Assembly: GCA_024734555.1 (NCBI GenBank)
Contig: JANPWX010000448.1
Location: 459,716 to 523,715 of the forward strand
Length of the DNA stretch: 64,000 nucleotides
From: Trochalopteron elliotii
Taxonomy: Eukaryota > Chordata > Aves > Passeriformes > Leiothrichidae
Reading direction: 5' to 3'
Shown: positions 37,861 to 51,900 of the stretch, piece after piece
How positions within the stretch are numbered: the first letter of the stretch is position 1
Layout of the letters: each line of letters starts with the position of its first letter
Made by a program: the position numbers and the translations under genes
Notes under the pieces: generated by a model
Seen by the model: the letters and a program-made list of their open reading frames with translations, nothing else
Database searches by the model: none
Told to the model about the DNA's origin: nothing

Positions 37861-40029
37861 CGCTCCTTGATGTTATTTGCACTCTCTAGAATGTGTAGTT
37901 GCTCATCCTCAGCACGGTGGACCATGCCCAAGTGTGAATATTTTAATTGGAAGCACCAAAGCCAGCTGTTTCCTCACAGAGCTCCAGCAGCCAGGCAGAC
38001 TTTCAAGTTCAGCAGTGACTTAGCACAGAGTTTGCACCTCCAGCTCAAGGTGCTGGCTCTGCACCTTTTCCCATAGCTGAAATAAGGATTGTGTTTAACA
38101 GCAAAGCAAAGTGTTTCTGGGATACCTGCTCCCTTCATTGAAGTATTGGTCATGCCTGGAACCTGTGTTGGAGCTGCTCATGGGTGATGGAGCAGAGGCT
38201 GTTCAAGTTCTCTCTTCCGTAGGTGTGTGCTGAACCAAAGAGTGAAATAGAGGGAGTAGTGTGATCTAGCAGGCATCCTGAGCAAATATCCTGCAGCTCT
38301 GTCCCACTGGAGAGCAAATCCTGACTAATTAGAGTCATGTAGATATTGTAAGCCATGGAATAAAGTGGAGGGCTGGGGCTAAGTTTTGATCACATACGGG
38401 GGCTGCAGCTTTGAGAAGCCACTGCCCTGGACTCAGGAACTCCTGTCAAAAGTGAAAGAGATGGAGCTGCACCAGGACAAGGGATTGAAGTGCTGCAAAA
38501 ATGCAGGGAGGCATCAGAGCTGAGCACTGCTGGAGAGAACCAGAGCTCACACGTTTTGGCCAAACACATTTGACTCACTACTCATTTGAAAATCAGGCTT
38601 TGTCTGTCCTGTTTCCTAATATCTATGTCTATATCTATCTGTATTTATATCTCTGCTGTTCAGAGTAGAAAAGGACTTGAGCATTGTCAAGAAATGCAGC
38701 TGTTGGTTTCTCTTTGCTGTTTGTAGGTGTAAGGGGATGTTCAGTGGAGTTTCCATGTCAGTAAAACAAAATGTCATGTAGCTGACACTGCCTCTGTTAC
38801 CTTGCCTGTTCCTCTGCTCTCCCTGGCCCTAGGCACCCAAACTGCCAGGAACTGTTTGTGATGGAAACAATACTGCTGGACAGGGGAGATCTGTGACTTG
38901 TGAGATAAAGTTGTCTGGAATGTAAGAAGGAGCGAAATTAAAGGGAAGGAAGGGGATACAGATTCCATGTGCCAGTGGTTTCATGTAGCAAAGCAAGCTC
39001 ATCTTGCTTTGTCATATGTTACAATCATGGCAAAAGCTGATTTGGGCATAATTTGAGTGGCACTTCCTCACAGAGCCCAGTATCAGCTTAAGATCAGTCT
39101 GTAATGAGGCTTCAACTGGATGAGGGGTTGAAGTGAGGAGGCTGTAAGGTTCTTTTCAGAGAATGAGTGTGCTTGTGTTCCAGTGAATTCTGCTGATGCC
39201 ACCAGAGAGGGAGGTTCTACCTTAGAGTTGGTGGTTATTCTAGCTGAATGGAATAAAAAGTGCCTTTTCATCCATGTGCCTGGGATAACACACTACAAAT
39301 TCTACAAGTATAAACAATCCTTTGAGCTGGAGGTAACAATTAGAACCTTTTTTTTTTTTGGACTAAGCAAACATTTACTTGCTTTGACTTTGTTCAGCTG
39401 CTTTCTTCTTCCCTTTCTGAATAGCTCAGGTGACAGTGGGAACCAATTAAATGCCTGAGAGTTTGTGGGTATAAAATTCTGGTTTTTCTCTTAGTGCATC
39501 AGCATCACAGCTACTGAAACTGCTACCCAGCTGCAGAGTTCCCTCTGTGCCACCAAGACTTGTTTCAGAGAAGTCCAGAGTACATGCAAGAACTGACAAG
39601 AGAGCTGGAGGCTCTCTAAATGTAAAGACAACTAAAAGGATTTTACATATAATTTTTCCTGCAAATAATGCCTTTGCTTGCCACAGGCCCATTTTGCAGT
39701 CAGGAATGGCACCTTATATGACACTTTCCTCACAGATTTTGTTTAACTGCATGACCACGTACTTACTGTCAGCTAAATGTGGGAATTGTTGCTGTCTCTG
39801 CTAATTATTTGCAAATAATAACAGTCACCATGAAGCTGTCGCTCCCCTGAGATGGAAAAGCCCTTTTTGACAGAGGTTGGGTTGTGGAGCAGAAGCAGCC
39901 AGAAGGGGCAGGGTGATGGAGAAGATCAGACTGTGACAAAGGGTTAATGAGGTTTGTGGGATTTGTGTTGTGGAGAGGTGCTGGAAAGCCACGCTGGAAG
40001 GGGTTCATGTGACCTTTGCAGCCTTCTCA

Positions 40030-40254
40030 GACTGAAAGAGGAGAGGTTTAGATTGGATACTAGGAAGAAATTCTTCCCTGAGAGGATGGTGAGACACTGG
40101 AACAGACTTCCCAGAGAAGTTGTGGCTGCCCCGTCCCTGGCAGTGTCCAAGGCCAGGCTGGAATGACCTGGCCCAGGGGAAGGTGTCCCTGCCCACAGCA
40201 GGGGGTGGCACTGGATGGTCTTAAAGGTCCCTTCCAAGCCAAACTGCTCTTGAT
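40030..40254 (+). mobile_element. CR1 LINE fragment (3' end)
   Basis: Landmarks in order are GAGAGGTTTAGATTGGATAC, TAGGAAGAAATTCTTCCCTG, CCAGAGAAGTTGTGGCTGCC, CAGTGTCCAAGGCCAGGCTG, GGTGTCCCTGCCCACAGCAG and CTTAAAGGTCCCTTCCAAGC. The terminal ATTCTATG repeat has decayed. It is 5'-truncated and on the same strand as SHANK2. Confidence 0.95.
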
Positions 40255-41192
40255 CCTCATGAGGCTGTTGTTTCCACAGCAAAGTGTTTGGGGTGGGAAG
40301 CTGGGGATGCACGGCAAGGGACAGCCTTCCTCTGGAATTTACCCCACAGAAATCAGTGAATGAGGTGCCAACACAGCCTCAGTCAGGGCTGAGCTGCCAA
40401 GGATGGCCACCTTCTTCTGGCTGAGAGGGAAACATGTCCACACCTCTCTTGAAATCTCTGCATCCTCCTCCTGCTCCTTCCTGGCATGACACTTGCTGGG
40501 CTTGGAGCCCACGCTGGGGACAAGCAAGGGAGAGGAAAGATCTCTTTTTAAAAAAGTCCTGCACCCCACGTTGCAGCCCTGGTTTCCATCAGTGAGCCTG
40601 TTGCCTGAGAAGTTCTGCATTCCTTGTGTGGGTTTAATGTGCCATTTCCCTTTTCTTTTTCAGTGAGAGAGAAAATGAATGTATCTTCTGTGCTTGCAGT
40701 TAAAGTAGATGCTGGGAGATAACAGTGGGAATAGCTGCCACCAGACTAGGGAGAAACACAGCTTGATACAAGTGGAAATCAGATGTGTAGCTATAGTTTA
40801 TAGATCTGGGTTGTTTTTTTTTTTATGGTGATGACTGTTCCTTCACTTACAAGGAAAAAGGAATGGAGCAAAAGAGCTGAAATGTGAACGTCATCTTTCC
40901 CTGGCTTTCTTTAAACAACTGTGAGAGTTGGCTGAGGTGTCTGGTGCAAACTCCATCACAGACATGCAACCAGAGCTTGCTTTTCAACTCCTGAGTGTGG
41001 CTTAACCATGAGCAGCACCCCTTCACAGTAATAGAACAGAACAAGGTGAAAGGGGCATGCAATTCCAAATGGTGAAGAAATTACTGCAGGAAAATGGGAG
41101 TGTTCCTGATAGGGAAGATCCCCTAGGTGTGGGTTTTACCAGACTTCTGCACCTGTTGATTTATTGGCTCCCATTTTGGTAGGAGACTGGTT

Positions 41193-41207
41193 AAAAAAAA
41201 AAAAAAA
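41193..41207. repeat. Poly(A) tract of 15 bases
   Basis: Simple homopolymer in intron with no adjacent element recognised. Confidence 0.85.
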
Positions 41208-42258
41208 GGTGAAAACCCAGCAGACCCCAGCCCTTGCATTTCATTTTGCTTAAAGCAGTTTGAGATACTTTCTTACACAAAAACAAGCAGAGTGTTACAA
41301 GTCTAAACCACCACTAAATCACCCTTCTTCCTTTGGTTAGGGAAGAATTTTTCCCTGTCAATCTCTATTAATACTATTTCTTCTCAGGAATATTTTCCTT
41401 TTCTAGACTTTGGTTAAGACTACAAACTCTTACACTATGGGTTTTTTTTTTGAAGTTAACTGCAAGTGTATTACAAGTTTGTTATGATATATCCTTTAGG
41501 TTTCCCACTCTCTTTAATATTTGCCTCTTCCTCTTTTCATATCTTTTTGACATTTCACTCATTTTCCCACAGGTTTAAGAGTGATCTTATGTATTGTTCA
41601 CCACCTTTCAACAATTCCTTTTTTATACACCATGAGTAAACTGTGAGTTGGTGGTGACCTGTGGCTTTCCTGGGCTCATTCTGGAGTCACTGAGTGAGCT
41701 GGTGATTGCCATCCAGAAGAAGTGATCATTTAGAAAATGTTAACCACAAGCACTGGGCTTTGTGCACATCTAAATTTAACCTCGGGCCTCGGAGTGATGA
41801 AGTAACTTGATTATTCAGTCCATTTAGTTAATAATTCAGTGATCTCACTTGTTCACTCCGTGTTACAAAGATATCCATTTCCAAGAATTGTCAATACAGA
41901 TATTTTCAAGGGCCTCTGACAAATTGACATGCTGGGAATGTATGATGGGCATATAAATTTGGAATTTAATTAGGGCCTGGGAATGTGCAAGTTTAATTTG
42001 CAGAAAAACTAAAAGCTTTGATGTTGTGTGTTTTCTGTTCTAGGCCATTATGGTCAGGTGAATATTGATCATGTTTCATATTGAAAGATTTCAACCCTTA
42101 AAAGCTCCTGTTTGGTATTTTTTTTCTGCAGGGTTAGATGTCTTACTGGGAGACAGTTTTGTTATTCACTGCTTAATTTAATCCTGCTAATGTGATGGTA
42201 AATGATTAACTTTCCTCTTTTGAATAAGCTGTTAATGATTTTTCATTTCAATTTCCAG

Positions 42259-42428
42259 TGCCGTTTACAGTCCCAGTGCCAACAAGGATACTCTGTCTGC
42301 CTTGGATTATCAGGGTCCCAAAAGGAAGCTCTACAGTGCTGTCCCTGGGAGACTTTTTATCGTTGTAAAGCCATATCAACCTCAAGGGGAAGGGGAAATT
42401 CACCTGCACAAAGGAGATAGAGTCAAAG
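42259..42428 (+). CDS. SHANK2: SHANK2 exon encoding the first part of the SH3 domain (residues 116-172)
   Basis: This 170-nt exon's first base T completes the serine codon begun at 37500, and its last base G begins the valine codon finished at 53496. The donor AAG/GTGAGC is good. It reads SAVYSPSANKDTLSALDYQG, then PKRKLYSAVPGRLFIVVKPY (from residue 136) and QPQGEGEIHLHKGDRVK. The stretch from about residue 147 is the N-terminal half of the SH3 domain: strand a (RLFIVVKPY), the RT loop (QPQGEGEIHLHKG) and strand b (DRVK). The usual ALYDY motif of SH3 domains is replaced by VVKPY, the atypical form characteristic of SHANK proteins. The roughly 20 residues before the domain are the least conserved part compared with what I recall of mammalian SHANK2. 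Confidence 0.97.
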
Positions 42429-44910
42429 GTGAGCACCTAATTCATTTGGAATAAACCTTTTCTCCTGCTAGGTGGGAATTTTTTTGTTAAAATTCTCTTT
42501 TACAGGGGTGGAAATGATCTCTATGGTGAAAGTGCTTTTATGCATTTGTTTCTTTGCAGGGTATTTTTGCTCCTGGCTCTATTTTGTAACCAATGCATAT
42601 TTAGCTGCCACTTTAACTCCAACTGACTTCAAAGTGCTGCTACAACTCACAACTACGTGCAGTAATAGCACCATTGTCTCTTACCCAGGGGCACAGAATT
42701 TGCTGCTGGAGCCATTCCAGAGGCACCACTCCAGGGCTTTAAGGGATTATAAACATGTCAGCTATCTAAACAGCTCAGGAGGGGAAAAGGGGTGGGGTCA
42801 GCTCTCCTTCAGGTCCTTTCCTCAGGGAATATTTAGTTGGTTAAGTAGAAAATGTCCCCTCACTGGATTTGGGATAAGCAGGTAGGGAGACCCTCTTGTA
42901 AATATTAATTTTGGAGGAAGAGTGATGGTGCATGTGGAATTTCTGTTCACTGCTGCACTTCCCTGCTGAGACCAGGTTTAAATCAAGGCCAAGCTTTGAT
43001 TTATTATTTTAAAATAAGAATTATTAAATAATAAATGTTATTGTTTCGAAGGCAGTAAATACATCCAGATGTAGCTGAAAAAATGGGAGATAGGGTGTAC
43101 AGGACTTGCATTCCCAGAGTGAGGTGTGGGGCTGTGGTTTTGCACATCCAGGTCAAACAGAATAAAAGAGACTTTGTGTTGGACCCAGACAAATCAAACA
43201 ACAGTTATGGAAATCAAACAAAAGGGAATAAATTTGGTGTCCTAAATAAAAGTGTTAGGCAGCTGCAAATTTTCTTGTGAAGGGAACTACTTATCTCACA
43301 AAGGAAGACTTCAAATACCTCCTCCCTTGAGCCTGCAAACAGTAGCTGGAAAAAAAATAGGGAGCCATTAGAAGGTATTTTTGCATTTTTATTTTTGGAT
43401 GTACTGATTCTGAAACGTTTGTGGGTTTAATAATTTTGGTTGACTCCAGCCCTCAGAAGGTGTAGGACAGAAATCTGAGGGGTGCTGCACTTAAAGGTAA
43501 AACATGCAAAGTTAATTTTAAATGCAAGGACGAAGGGAAAAGGTTAAACTTAGAGTCTGTAGGGCTGAAAAGATAATTTTGCAGTTCTCAAGGTTGTTCC
43601 CTGATCAGGTAGGAAGCAGTGATTATGATCTCATGGTGCACAAGAGCTAGGATGAAAGTTTGGGGGTAATAAATAACTTTCTCCAGTCAGTGTTGACAGA
43701 ATTCTGGCAGGTGGCAATGGACAAGGAATGAGTGGCTGTTCCATGGCAGGTGTTGGACACAGAGATGTTCAGTTGTCCTGTTGGATTTAAGGATGCAGGA
43801 ATATTCTGTTTGTGTAGAGAGGGGAATATCAACAGCACAGGTTCTTCTCACCAGACTAAGACAACTCTGGGCAGTTCTGGGAAAAGACAAGATAGGAATT
43901 GTGTTTCCTGGCAAAAGAGGAAACACTGCAACAAGTTGCCTGGAATGCTGAGTATTTTAGGGGCATTCACTATCTGGCAGGTGGTTTACATTAGGTTTTG
44001 AGACTATTATATGCAAAAATAATCCCAGAATAATGGATTTAAATTTCAAGGAAGTGATTAATGTTTTTGAAAAATTAATTCAGGAGTCCTTGGTTCTAAG
44101 TTATTATGATACTCACTGGAAAACATTGCAGGAAGGAATTAGTCCACTTTTCATCTTTTCATATAATGGCGTAGTCTAAATGTGAGACCAGTGGTTTAGG
44201 GGAGTCACTCTAAATGCAGAAATAAAAAATGGAATCATGGCTGGAGCTTTTTCTTCGTGGGGAAAATGTAAGTTTTTTGAAAATAACACAGTAATAATTA
44301 CTGTCATTGAAAGAGGGGCATACCCATCCCATTGCAAATCATTCCTGCAGAGATTATTTTATTCAGCTTCAAGAATCTCATTTGCATGTTGAATTGGAAT
44401 CTGGCAGGGTTTTTCCAGGTCCATTTGTTTTAAAGCATTTTAGAGAACTTTGCTGCTGCAAAGTCTGGCGAGGTTTCTATACACGACAGCCTGCTTTTGG
44501 AGAGGGTTTGGGAAAAGAACAAGTGTACATAGGGATTGTCAGTGTTACTCCCAAGGATGAAACCTTGTGAAATGTAATTTAAGGCTGTTTGCATGGCAGG
44601 GTTGGAACAGCGTGTGACAGGCTCCCAGAGCTAATCAAAGGGAAAACTTCCAGAACAAGATCAAATCCTATTTCGTGTCACCATGTCAATGGTTCCTCAG
44701 CTGCAGCAAAAAATATGTCAGAATGAACATGGCAAGGTCATGGAGAGAACAAAGAGTGCAGAGAAAAGACAGTGGTGCTGTAAAGAGGTCTCAGTTGTGT
44801 AACAGGGTTGAAGAAGCTGCTCAAACTTTTTGTGCCAAAAACCCAGGTCCCAATTAAATCTGGATTCCCGTCCCTGTTTCAGTCAAAATGTAATTATTGC
44901 TAGGGAATAA

Positions 44911-45182
44911 GTGTAGTGATAGGACAAGGAGCAATGGCTTTGAACTGAAAGGTGGTAGATTTAGGCTAGATTTGAGGAAGAAATTCTTCCCTGGCAGGGG
45001 GTGAAGTCCTGGCACAGGTGGCCCAGAGAAGTTGTGGCTCCCCATCCCTGAAAGTGTCCAAGGCTGGATGGAGCTTGGAGCAATCTGGGATAGTGGAAGG
45101 TGTCCCTTTCACTGGGAGAAGGCTGGAACAAGATGATCTTGAAGGTCCCTTCCAACCTAAACTATTCCAGGATTTTGTGATG
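44911..45182 (+). mobile_element. CR1 LINE fragment (3' end)
   Basis: It starts in AGGACAAGGAGCAATGGC, a CR1 landmark upstream of GAGGAAGAAATTCTTCCCTG. It continues through GGCCCAGAGAAGTTGTGGCT, AAGTGTCCAAGGCTGGATGG, GGAAGGTGTCCCTTTCACTG and TTGAAGGTCCCTTCCAACCT to a decayed end in CCAGGATTTTGTGATG. It is the longest CR1 copy in the window and is on the SHANK2 strand. Confidence 0.95.
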
Positions 45183-48100
45183 TTTAAAAAAAATTACTCC
45201 ATGTGAACAGGATGGGCTCCCTCCCCATCCTTGAAAAGCACAGGCAGTAGAACTCAGAGTCCTCAGTGCTGTGGGCGTGCCAGAACTGCTGACTATAAGG
45301 AGATCCTGCTTTTTTCCCTCTTTCTAAGCAGGAATTCTTGGTACTGGATGTATCTTCTGTCTTTTACAAACTTAGTAAGACCATGGGCCAAGTCAGCCTG
45401 TTTGGGGTTTAGCAGCTTGCTCTGCGAAGTGCTTGGAGGAAATGGGAGAATGTTAAACCCCATGGAATTCAATTTTTCCTTCACTCTGGTAACATCTTAA
45501 CCTCACTGAGGAATGGAAAAGCTTTATCTTGGCCCCTCTGCTCTGCCAGCTGGGTGACAGCACTGTTCTGTGTGAGACACTGATGCCCAAGTCCTGGCTC
45601 TTGGATTGCTTTGGGGAGCTCAAGCTGGCACTGGCTGTGGGATTGTGCCCCGTGTTCAGCCTGACCCCGGGGAGATGCTCATCACGAGGACATCCCATGA
45701 GACTAATCACAGCAAAGATGTAGCAAGGCATTTATTGCAGGGATAAAAACCCAGAACAACATATTAGAGAAAGGGATTACTTGGGAAATGTTTTTATGGA
45801 TTTTCTTTTTTAACTTGGCAGAATTAGAAGGGTCACGGAGAGGGATGAATTCCTAAAGTCTTGATGAAAAGTGTTTTCATCAGATGGAGCTGGAGCAGGG
45901 TTTTTTGTTTTTTTTTTACTTTCTAAAACTGGTTGAAGTGCATGAGTGACAATAGTTCACCGTGTTGTGATACAGGAAAATTGCTCAAAGAAATCTGTGA
46001 ATGGGCAAGGTTCAAAGAAAATGTAAACTAAACAAAATGGTCTTGTATTAATAGGATATTACGTGGCCTGTACAAAAATACCTGCTGTATTTTTGGTTGT
46101 TAGTCATACACACTGACATCATTTGTGTGTCTGCCACTCATGAGAGAAGTGCCATGGCTGCTTGCAAAAATAAATCTGATATCTTTATTTATACCAGAAT
46201 TGCCCTAATCTTTTCTTTTCACATAAATAAAGAACAGCTAGTTTGAGTCCTCACTTCTAATATTTTGGTTTTATTTATTTTGTTTCTTTCTTCCTTCTGT
46301 ATCTAAAAGTCCATAGCAATAAATGTGCCACAATCCAAATGCACACAAACATGTATAAAATGTCTGTAGAATGAATTTGAACCAGCTTTTGTGTTCCTAA
46401 AGTGAATTCTTGCACTGGAGGTTAAGTGGTCTCTTTGATAGCAAAACTCAGAGAATGCAATGCTCAGAAAATTCTTTTTGAGCAAATTAGCAGTTTTCTT
46501 GGCCACAAAGGTAAAGCAATAAAGAAGGTTTTTGGGAAGGTAACAGGTCTGAGTTCCAGGTGCAGACAGGCTCTGGTCACTTGAAAACTAAACAATCAGA
46601 ATTGTTTTCAGAACCGGGGTTATATTAAAACATATCTAAAATGCATATGAACTCTCCTTCACTGACTTAGAAAGAAAAAGCCCACCTAATTCAAATACTT
46701 TGAGAGCTTTTGAAGTCTCACCCTGCTCACAGCTTTGTTTTTCATGGTCTCTCCAGACCCTTCTTTTTTCCAGGCTGCCCTCCCCCAGCTCTCTCAGCCT
46801 TTTCTAGTGCCCAGTGTCTGGAAAAACAGGAAGTTATTTCAGTATCTCAAGCAAACATTTCCATGATGCCTCTGGTGCAGGCACAGTGTGCACATCACAG
46901 AAGGGTTGTGGTAAACTCAAATGCAGCTCTCAGCTCCATTCCTCGGGGTCAGAGGAGCAGGAGGAACTCAGCAGCAGCAGCTCAAGCATCTGCTCTGGGC
47001 AGGAAGTCACCAGTTCTGTGCATCAGAAATACTGAGCCTTGTGACTCTGCTTTTGTTTCAGCGTGATCTCAGACAGCAGGGCAATCCAAATATATCAGTA
47101 ACATTTTCATTTCTTGTGAAATCCACTTGTAAGTCATTTCAAAAAAGAAAAATTATTAAACCCCTGCTGTGCTCTGAGATATTGCCAACAGACAGTGCTT
47201 GTGGGCAAGAGGAAAGTTGTTCTCCTGGGCTTTTGCACTTGTTAGATTAGTAAACAAAATACTGGGAAGAGCCTCAGAAAGGCTGTTCTGTTTCTTCAAG
47301 AGCATTTTGTACCTTGTGTGGGTAAGCGTGGCAGCAAAATTGAACCTGAGAGGTTTGTGAGGTTTTGTTCAGCTGCTTTTTCACACGCAGGAGGAAATGA
47401 ATGTGAAATGGAATATTAATCTTACTCAGGTTCACTGGTCTGTTCTGCTTCCTTTCTCCTGACTTGAATGGCTTGGTTTCAGTTCTTAACATGATAAACT
47501 GTGGCTCCTCACGGGTCCTATCCTAACTCATTCCTTCAAACTGCTTGAAGAGCAGGACAGTGGTGCTATCAAAATATAACAAAGAGCTGGACTTGCTCCC
47601 CCTCCAGCAGGAGAGTTCCCTTTGCTGTCAGAGGCCATGGGAAGGGGTCAAGATGTAAAAGCATCTACAAATCTCCCCTGTCATCGTACTTGGCTACTTT
47701 AACACATCCTTTCTTGAGTAGTCAACAACTGGCCTGGAATATTCAGGGCACAGGGAGCACCAGGAGTCAGAGAGGAGCTGTGAGTGCACCACAGGCTCTG
47801 CATCTGGGTTGGCTTGGGGCCCCTTCTCCATTAATTCTCTCTGAATTCCCCTGATTTCAAGTTTGGGCATCACTGTGGAGAAGAACAAACTTGACTCTGA
47901 CTTCACCTTCCTCAACAGAGCTGGGGATCAGCGGGTGGATTTTTGCAATGTTTGATTTCTGACCAAAACTCAAATCAGTGCAGATTGAGTTCTCACATTG
48001 CTTTCATCTCTCCCTCACTTTCTCAAAACTATTTCATTGACACCTAAATAACAGGAAAAAGGTGATCTCCATAGAAGATCCTGTATGGCAAAGGGAAAAA

Positions 48101-48870
48101 GCTCCACAGAGGGCCAAATGTTGAACAGCACAGCTCAGTTCTATTTCAACTGAGCCACGTTTCCTCAGATTTAGAGGATTACGTGCAGCTTATTGTATTT
48201 GTAGGTTTGACGTAGAGAGTGGTTGCTCTGTTAGTAGCCCCAGTCATCTTCTCACCCCGAGGTTCTTTTCCTGAAGTGCTTGTTTGCACTGGTGCTTTCC
48301 TGGAAAGCAGAGGTGAGAAAAGGTGAAGAGGTGTTTTAAGTCAGGATCTCTGCGTTACCTCCCTCATTTGGTCAGCTCCCATAACTCAGGCTGGGAAAGA
48401 ACTGCTGCATTTCCTTCTCCACCACAAGAAATGTCTGTAGGGCCACAGTCCAGTCTGACTGCTCAGGTCAATTAGCAGAATCATTAACTGCAGGTACACG
48501 AGGCTTCCTTTCCAGGCTGTTTGTGGAGTGCACAGGGAGGTTTGGGTGGCAGCTGGGGCACAGTCACTCGTGTGTGTGTGTGCTGGAATCCTCCCTGTGC
48601 CTGGCAGCAGCCTGAGGGGCTCTGAGCTCTCCCCACTCCTGCTGCTCTCACCTCAGGTCCTGTCTGGCTCTCTTGATGAGCTCTTTGGCAGCCAGAACCA
48701 GGCTGCCCCTAAGGCAGAACAGCCAGATCCTGCTCAGCATCCCTCACAGGGAGGGAGGGATTGCTGTCAGGAGGGGCAGAGAAACAGGGTCAGGAAAATC
48801 TCTGTCTTTAACAGATTAGGTTGTAACTCGTGCTGACCTTCATTTATGTTGTAAAGTTTGTTTTCATCAA

Positions 48871-48980
48871 AGAATCATGGAATCATAGGATGTTTTTAGG
48901 GGTTGGGATGGATCTTAAGGGTCATCCAGTCCTAATCCCTGGTTTTAGACACCTCCAGGGATGAGGCACCACAGCCTCCA
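48871..48980 (-). mobile_element. CR1 LINE fragment (3' end, antisense)
   Basis: On the + strand it opens with AGAATCATGGAATCATAGGA, the reverse complement of the CR1 terminal ATTCTATG repeat. It continues with GGTTGGGATGGATCTTAAGG, GTCATCCAGTCC and GACACCTCCAGGGATGAGGC. The orientation is opposite to SHANK2. Confidence 0.93.
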
Positions 48981-51900
48981 ATAAATACTCCTGCATAGAC
49001 TGTCTGTCATTTGGAAGCTCCTCTGCCAAAGACAAATAATTCTGAAAATTTACATCAGACATTTCAGCAGGGGAAAAGCCTAAATTGCAATGTTAATTAT
49101 TTCTGAGAGAAAAAAAGTTAGGCTTCTACCAATTGCAAATTAAAAATCTCCTGTATTTCAAAGAAGAAAATCTAGATGATTTTTACCTCAGGACACAAAC
49201 CCAGAGTTCTTACATCAGCACAGGCTGGTTCAGCTGTTTTGTTTTTTTGTTTTTTTTTTTTTTAATGGATTTCCAACTTTATACTTTACTGTCATTCTGT
49301 TGATTTTTTTTTTTTCCTGCTGGTTTCAGAAATGTTCTTTTTTCCCAGAACATGGTCTCTCATTCCCAATCCATAAGATTATTTATTTTCCCAATAAAGA
49401 AGAATGCAGTTTATCCAAGCACTAAAAATTGATTTAGATATTACAAAGACATTTTAGGTACATCCTGTAACAGCTGTAAAGACATTGGCCTGAATTTGGC
49501 TTTAAATTTCCTTGACATTTTTGCAAATAAGGCTGCCTGGAATAATTCACTCCTGGACATTTCAATATCACAAGGAATTTAGAAATAGTAGTCACCATAA
49601 TTTGTTGGAAAAAAATACTTTCATTTCTTGTTGGGGCATGGAAGGAGCTGTTATGTGGGAGGATACAAACTCTACATTCTTTTGATTAAAATTATTTTTA
49701 TGGTATATTGAGTAATTAATCTGTTTGAGATTAGGATGTTATATTAATATCAATTACAATAAATACCTTGCCAATAGACTCAAATTTGCAAGTGACAAAG
49801 CATTCTATGCTCTATTCTATTAATTTTACGTAATATTGTAAAATATTTGATATATGTAGTTTTCTGGCAGAATCTTGTCGATTTTAAGTATAATGCTTTA
49901 AAAGAATTAAAATATGAGCTCCTGATTGCCTGTCCATGTTTTCCTGTTACCCAGTTGTTTGGTGCTTATCCAATTTTGCTTTGCAGTTTTGTTCATATAA
50001 TTGGACACTACTCCTCTTTTAAACCACACTTTTTGTTGTGAAAAGATGTCCCAGGATTCCTGATGTTACAAGAACCTTTATTTCACATTTATGTCAGATT
50101 CTTTTTGTAATCCAGGTTGTGTCTGAAGAGCCTCTGACCTGCTCCTGCCATAGCAACCACACCTTCTGATTTTACCAAAAGAAAAGGGAAAAAGCACTGG
50201 AAATTAGAAAGCCTTATTATTAATTTTGGGAAAGTTATCCTTTGATTTACCATTATTTTGTCCTTCAGCAGGGAAAGCATTGATTAGAAAATCTCTTGCT
50301 GGTAACAAATTATCTGTTCCAGTGAGTCTCTTAAACACTATTGGGAGAGGAAAGTTAGAAATTAAGGCATCATTCTAAAAAAAAGCATTTATGGGTACAA
50401 TAGATAAATTACATTTTTCTATTTATCCTTTAAGTTCTCCACATTGGAGTGAGTGAAGTGTTGCCAGTTTTTATAGATCTATAGTTTATTATGGCCTTGG
50501 CTCTTGCTGCAGAATTTCTTATTAATGGCACCACGTGAGGGGGATGAAGATCATTTCAAGGTTTTAGGGGATGCAGAACCTTGTAGAGCTGGACTTCTGC
50601 ATTGGAATATGAGCTTGTCCCCCACATCCCCAACAATTTGTCTGTCTCTGCACATCAGCTGAGCCCAGGGCTGTCCCTCGTTTGCCTCTTGTGCCATCTC
50701 TGTGCCTCTTGCAGCTCGCAGGCTTTTCCTTCTTCTTCCTTCTTTTCCCAGAATGCTGAAGGCTGCCTGCATTCCAGCAGCACTCATTTCACCCTTCCAC
50801 CTCTTTTCCATGGATGGAAAACTGTCTTCAGGCAGGACTACACGTGTTTTTCCTTTGCTCTGGCTATTAGTGATGGTTGAGGCTCAATAATTCATGTAAT
50901 AATGGGCTAAAGTGGGTCTGGTTCTGCTCTGTAGGAATCCCTTTTCACTCTGCACTCACAGAAAGACTTCCAAGGCAAATCTCTTTTCCCAAAAGTGTTG
51001 GTTTGCATCAGCTGTGACTGCCACAAACATATGAAATCACTCCATGGGTTTGAAACACCCAACTTCCTCCTCACAGTGCCTCTCTCTTTCTAGAGCTGGA
51101 AATATCTGTCCATTTTTTAGTGTCAATGGATCTGACAGATTAATAAAATAACCAAATTCGGGAAGTCTGTCTCAGCATCTAAGTGGTTTTTGTTCTGAGC
51201 ATCTTGCCACTTTGTGGAGTGAAATCAGGACTGAGATTCAGTGCTGAAAACTCTCCTCAAATTAAAAAAAAAGCAGCTAATTACTGGCAGTAGGACTCCT
51301 TCACTGTCTCACATTTGGAAATTTCTTTTGCCTGGAGTCCTACACTCTCTTTTATGACAAAAGTTAAATCAATGTACAGTAGGATTCTACAATAATTCTA
51401 ATATATACCTATAGGTTATTAAGTTTTCCTGGTTCCTTATAGTTAAGAAATGCATTCTTATGTGAGCAGAGGTTACATTGTTAAAAATGTATTGGAAGCT
51501 GCTGAATTCCCCATTTCTATTGGATGGATGATCAGGGGATGTTTTATGAAACACTGAATTATCAGATGGACAATGTGTGTTAGTTAATGTGCACAGGCTT
51601 TACACATTTTCAACAACACCTGGAATACAGCAACTTATTTTTCCATTAATTATACCCCATGTTTATATATTTTTAAATAAAGACAAGCTACAATTTTTTT
51701 TATCCAGCTCAATTTTTCAGTGTAGAGTTCCAAGTTCAGTGCCATCCCCCAGTATCCCATAACTTGGTAGGTTTATAGGAGTTGTAGGTTATAGGTTTCC
51801 TCATATATGTCAGAAAGGTGCTTGACAAATTGTGCATTTGGGACCCATCCAGGTGTAGGATTTTTCCTTAATGGATGTTTCCTGGGATTGAATATGCACT

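Larger units (their letters stand above)
37502..42258 (+). other. SHANK2: SHANK2 intron (4.8 kb)
   Basis: Donor GTGAGT, acceptor CAATTTCCAG, phase 2. It holds a possible LTR remnant just after the donor, a CR1 fragment near 40.1 kb and a 15-base poly(A) at 41193-41207. No further exon is recognised. Confidence 0.85.

Noticed and set aside
42202..42436. Open frames on both strands over the SH3 exon in other frames
   Set aside because: They overlap the 42259-42428 exon out of frame and encode nothing recognisable, while the SHANK2 frame gives an unmistakable SH3 sequence with correct splice phases.
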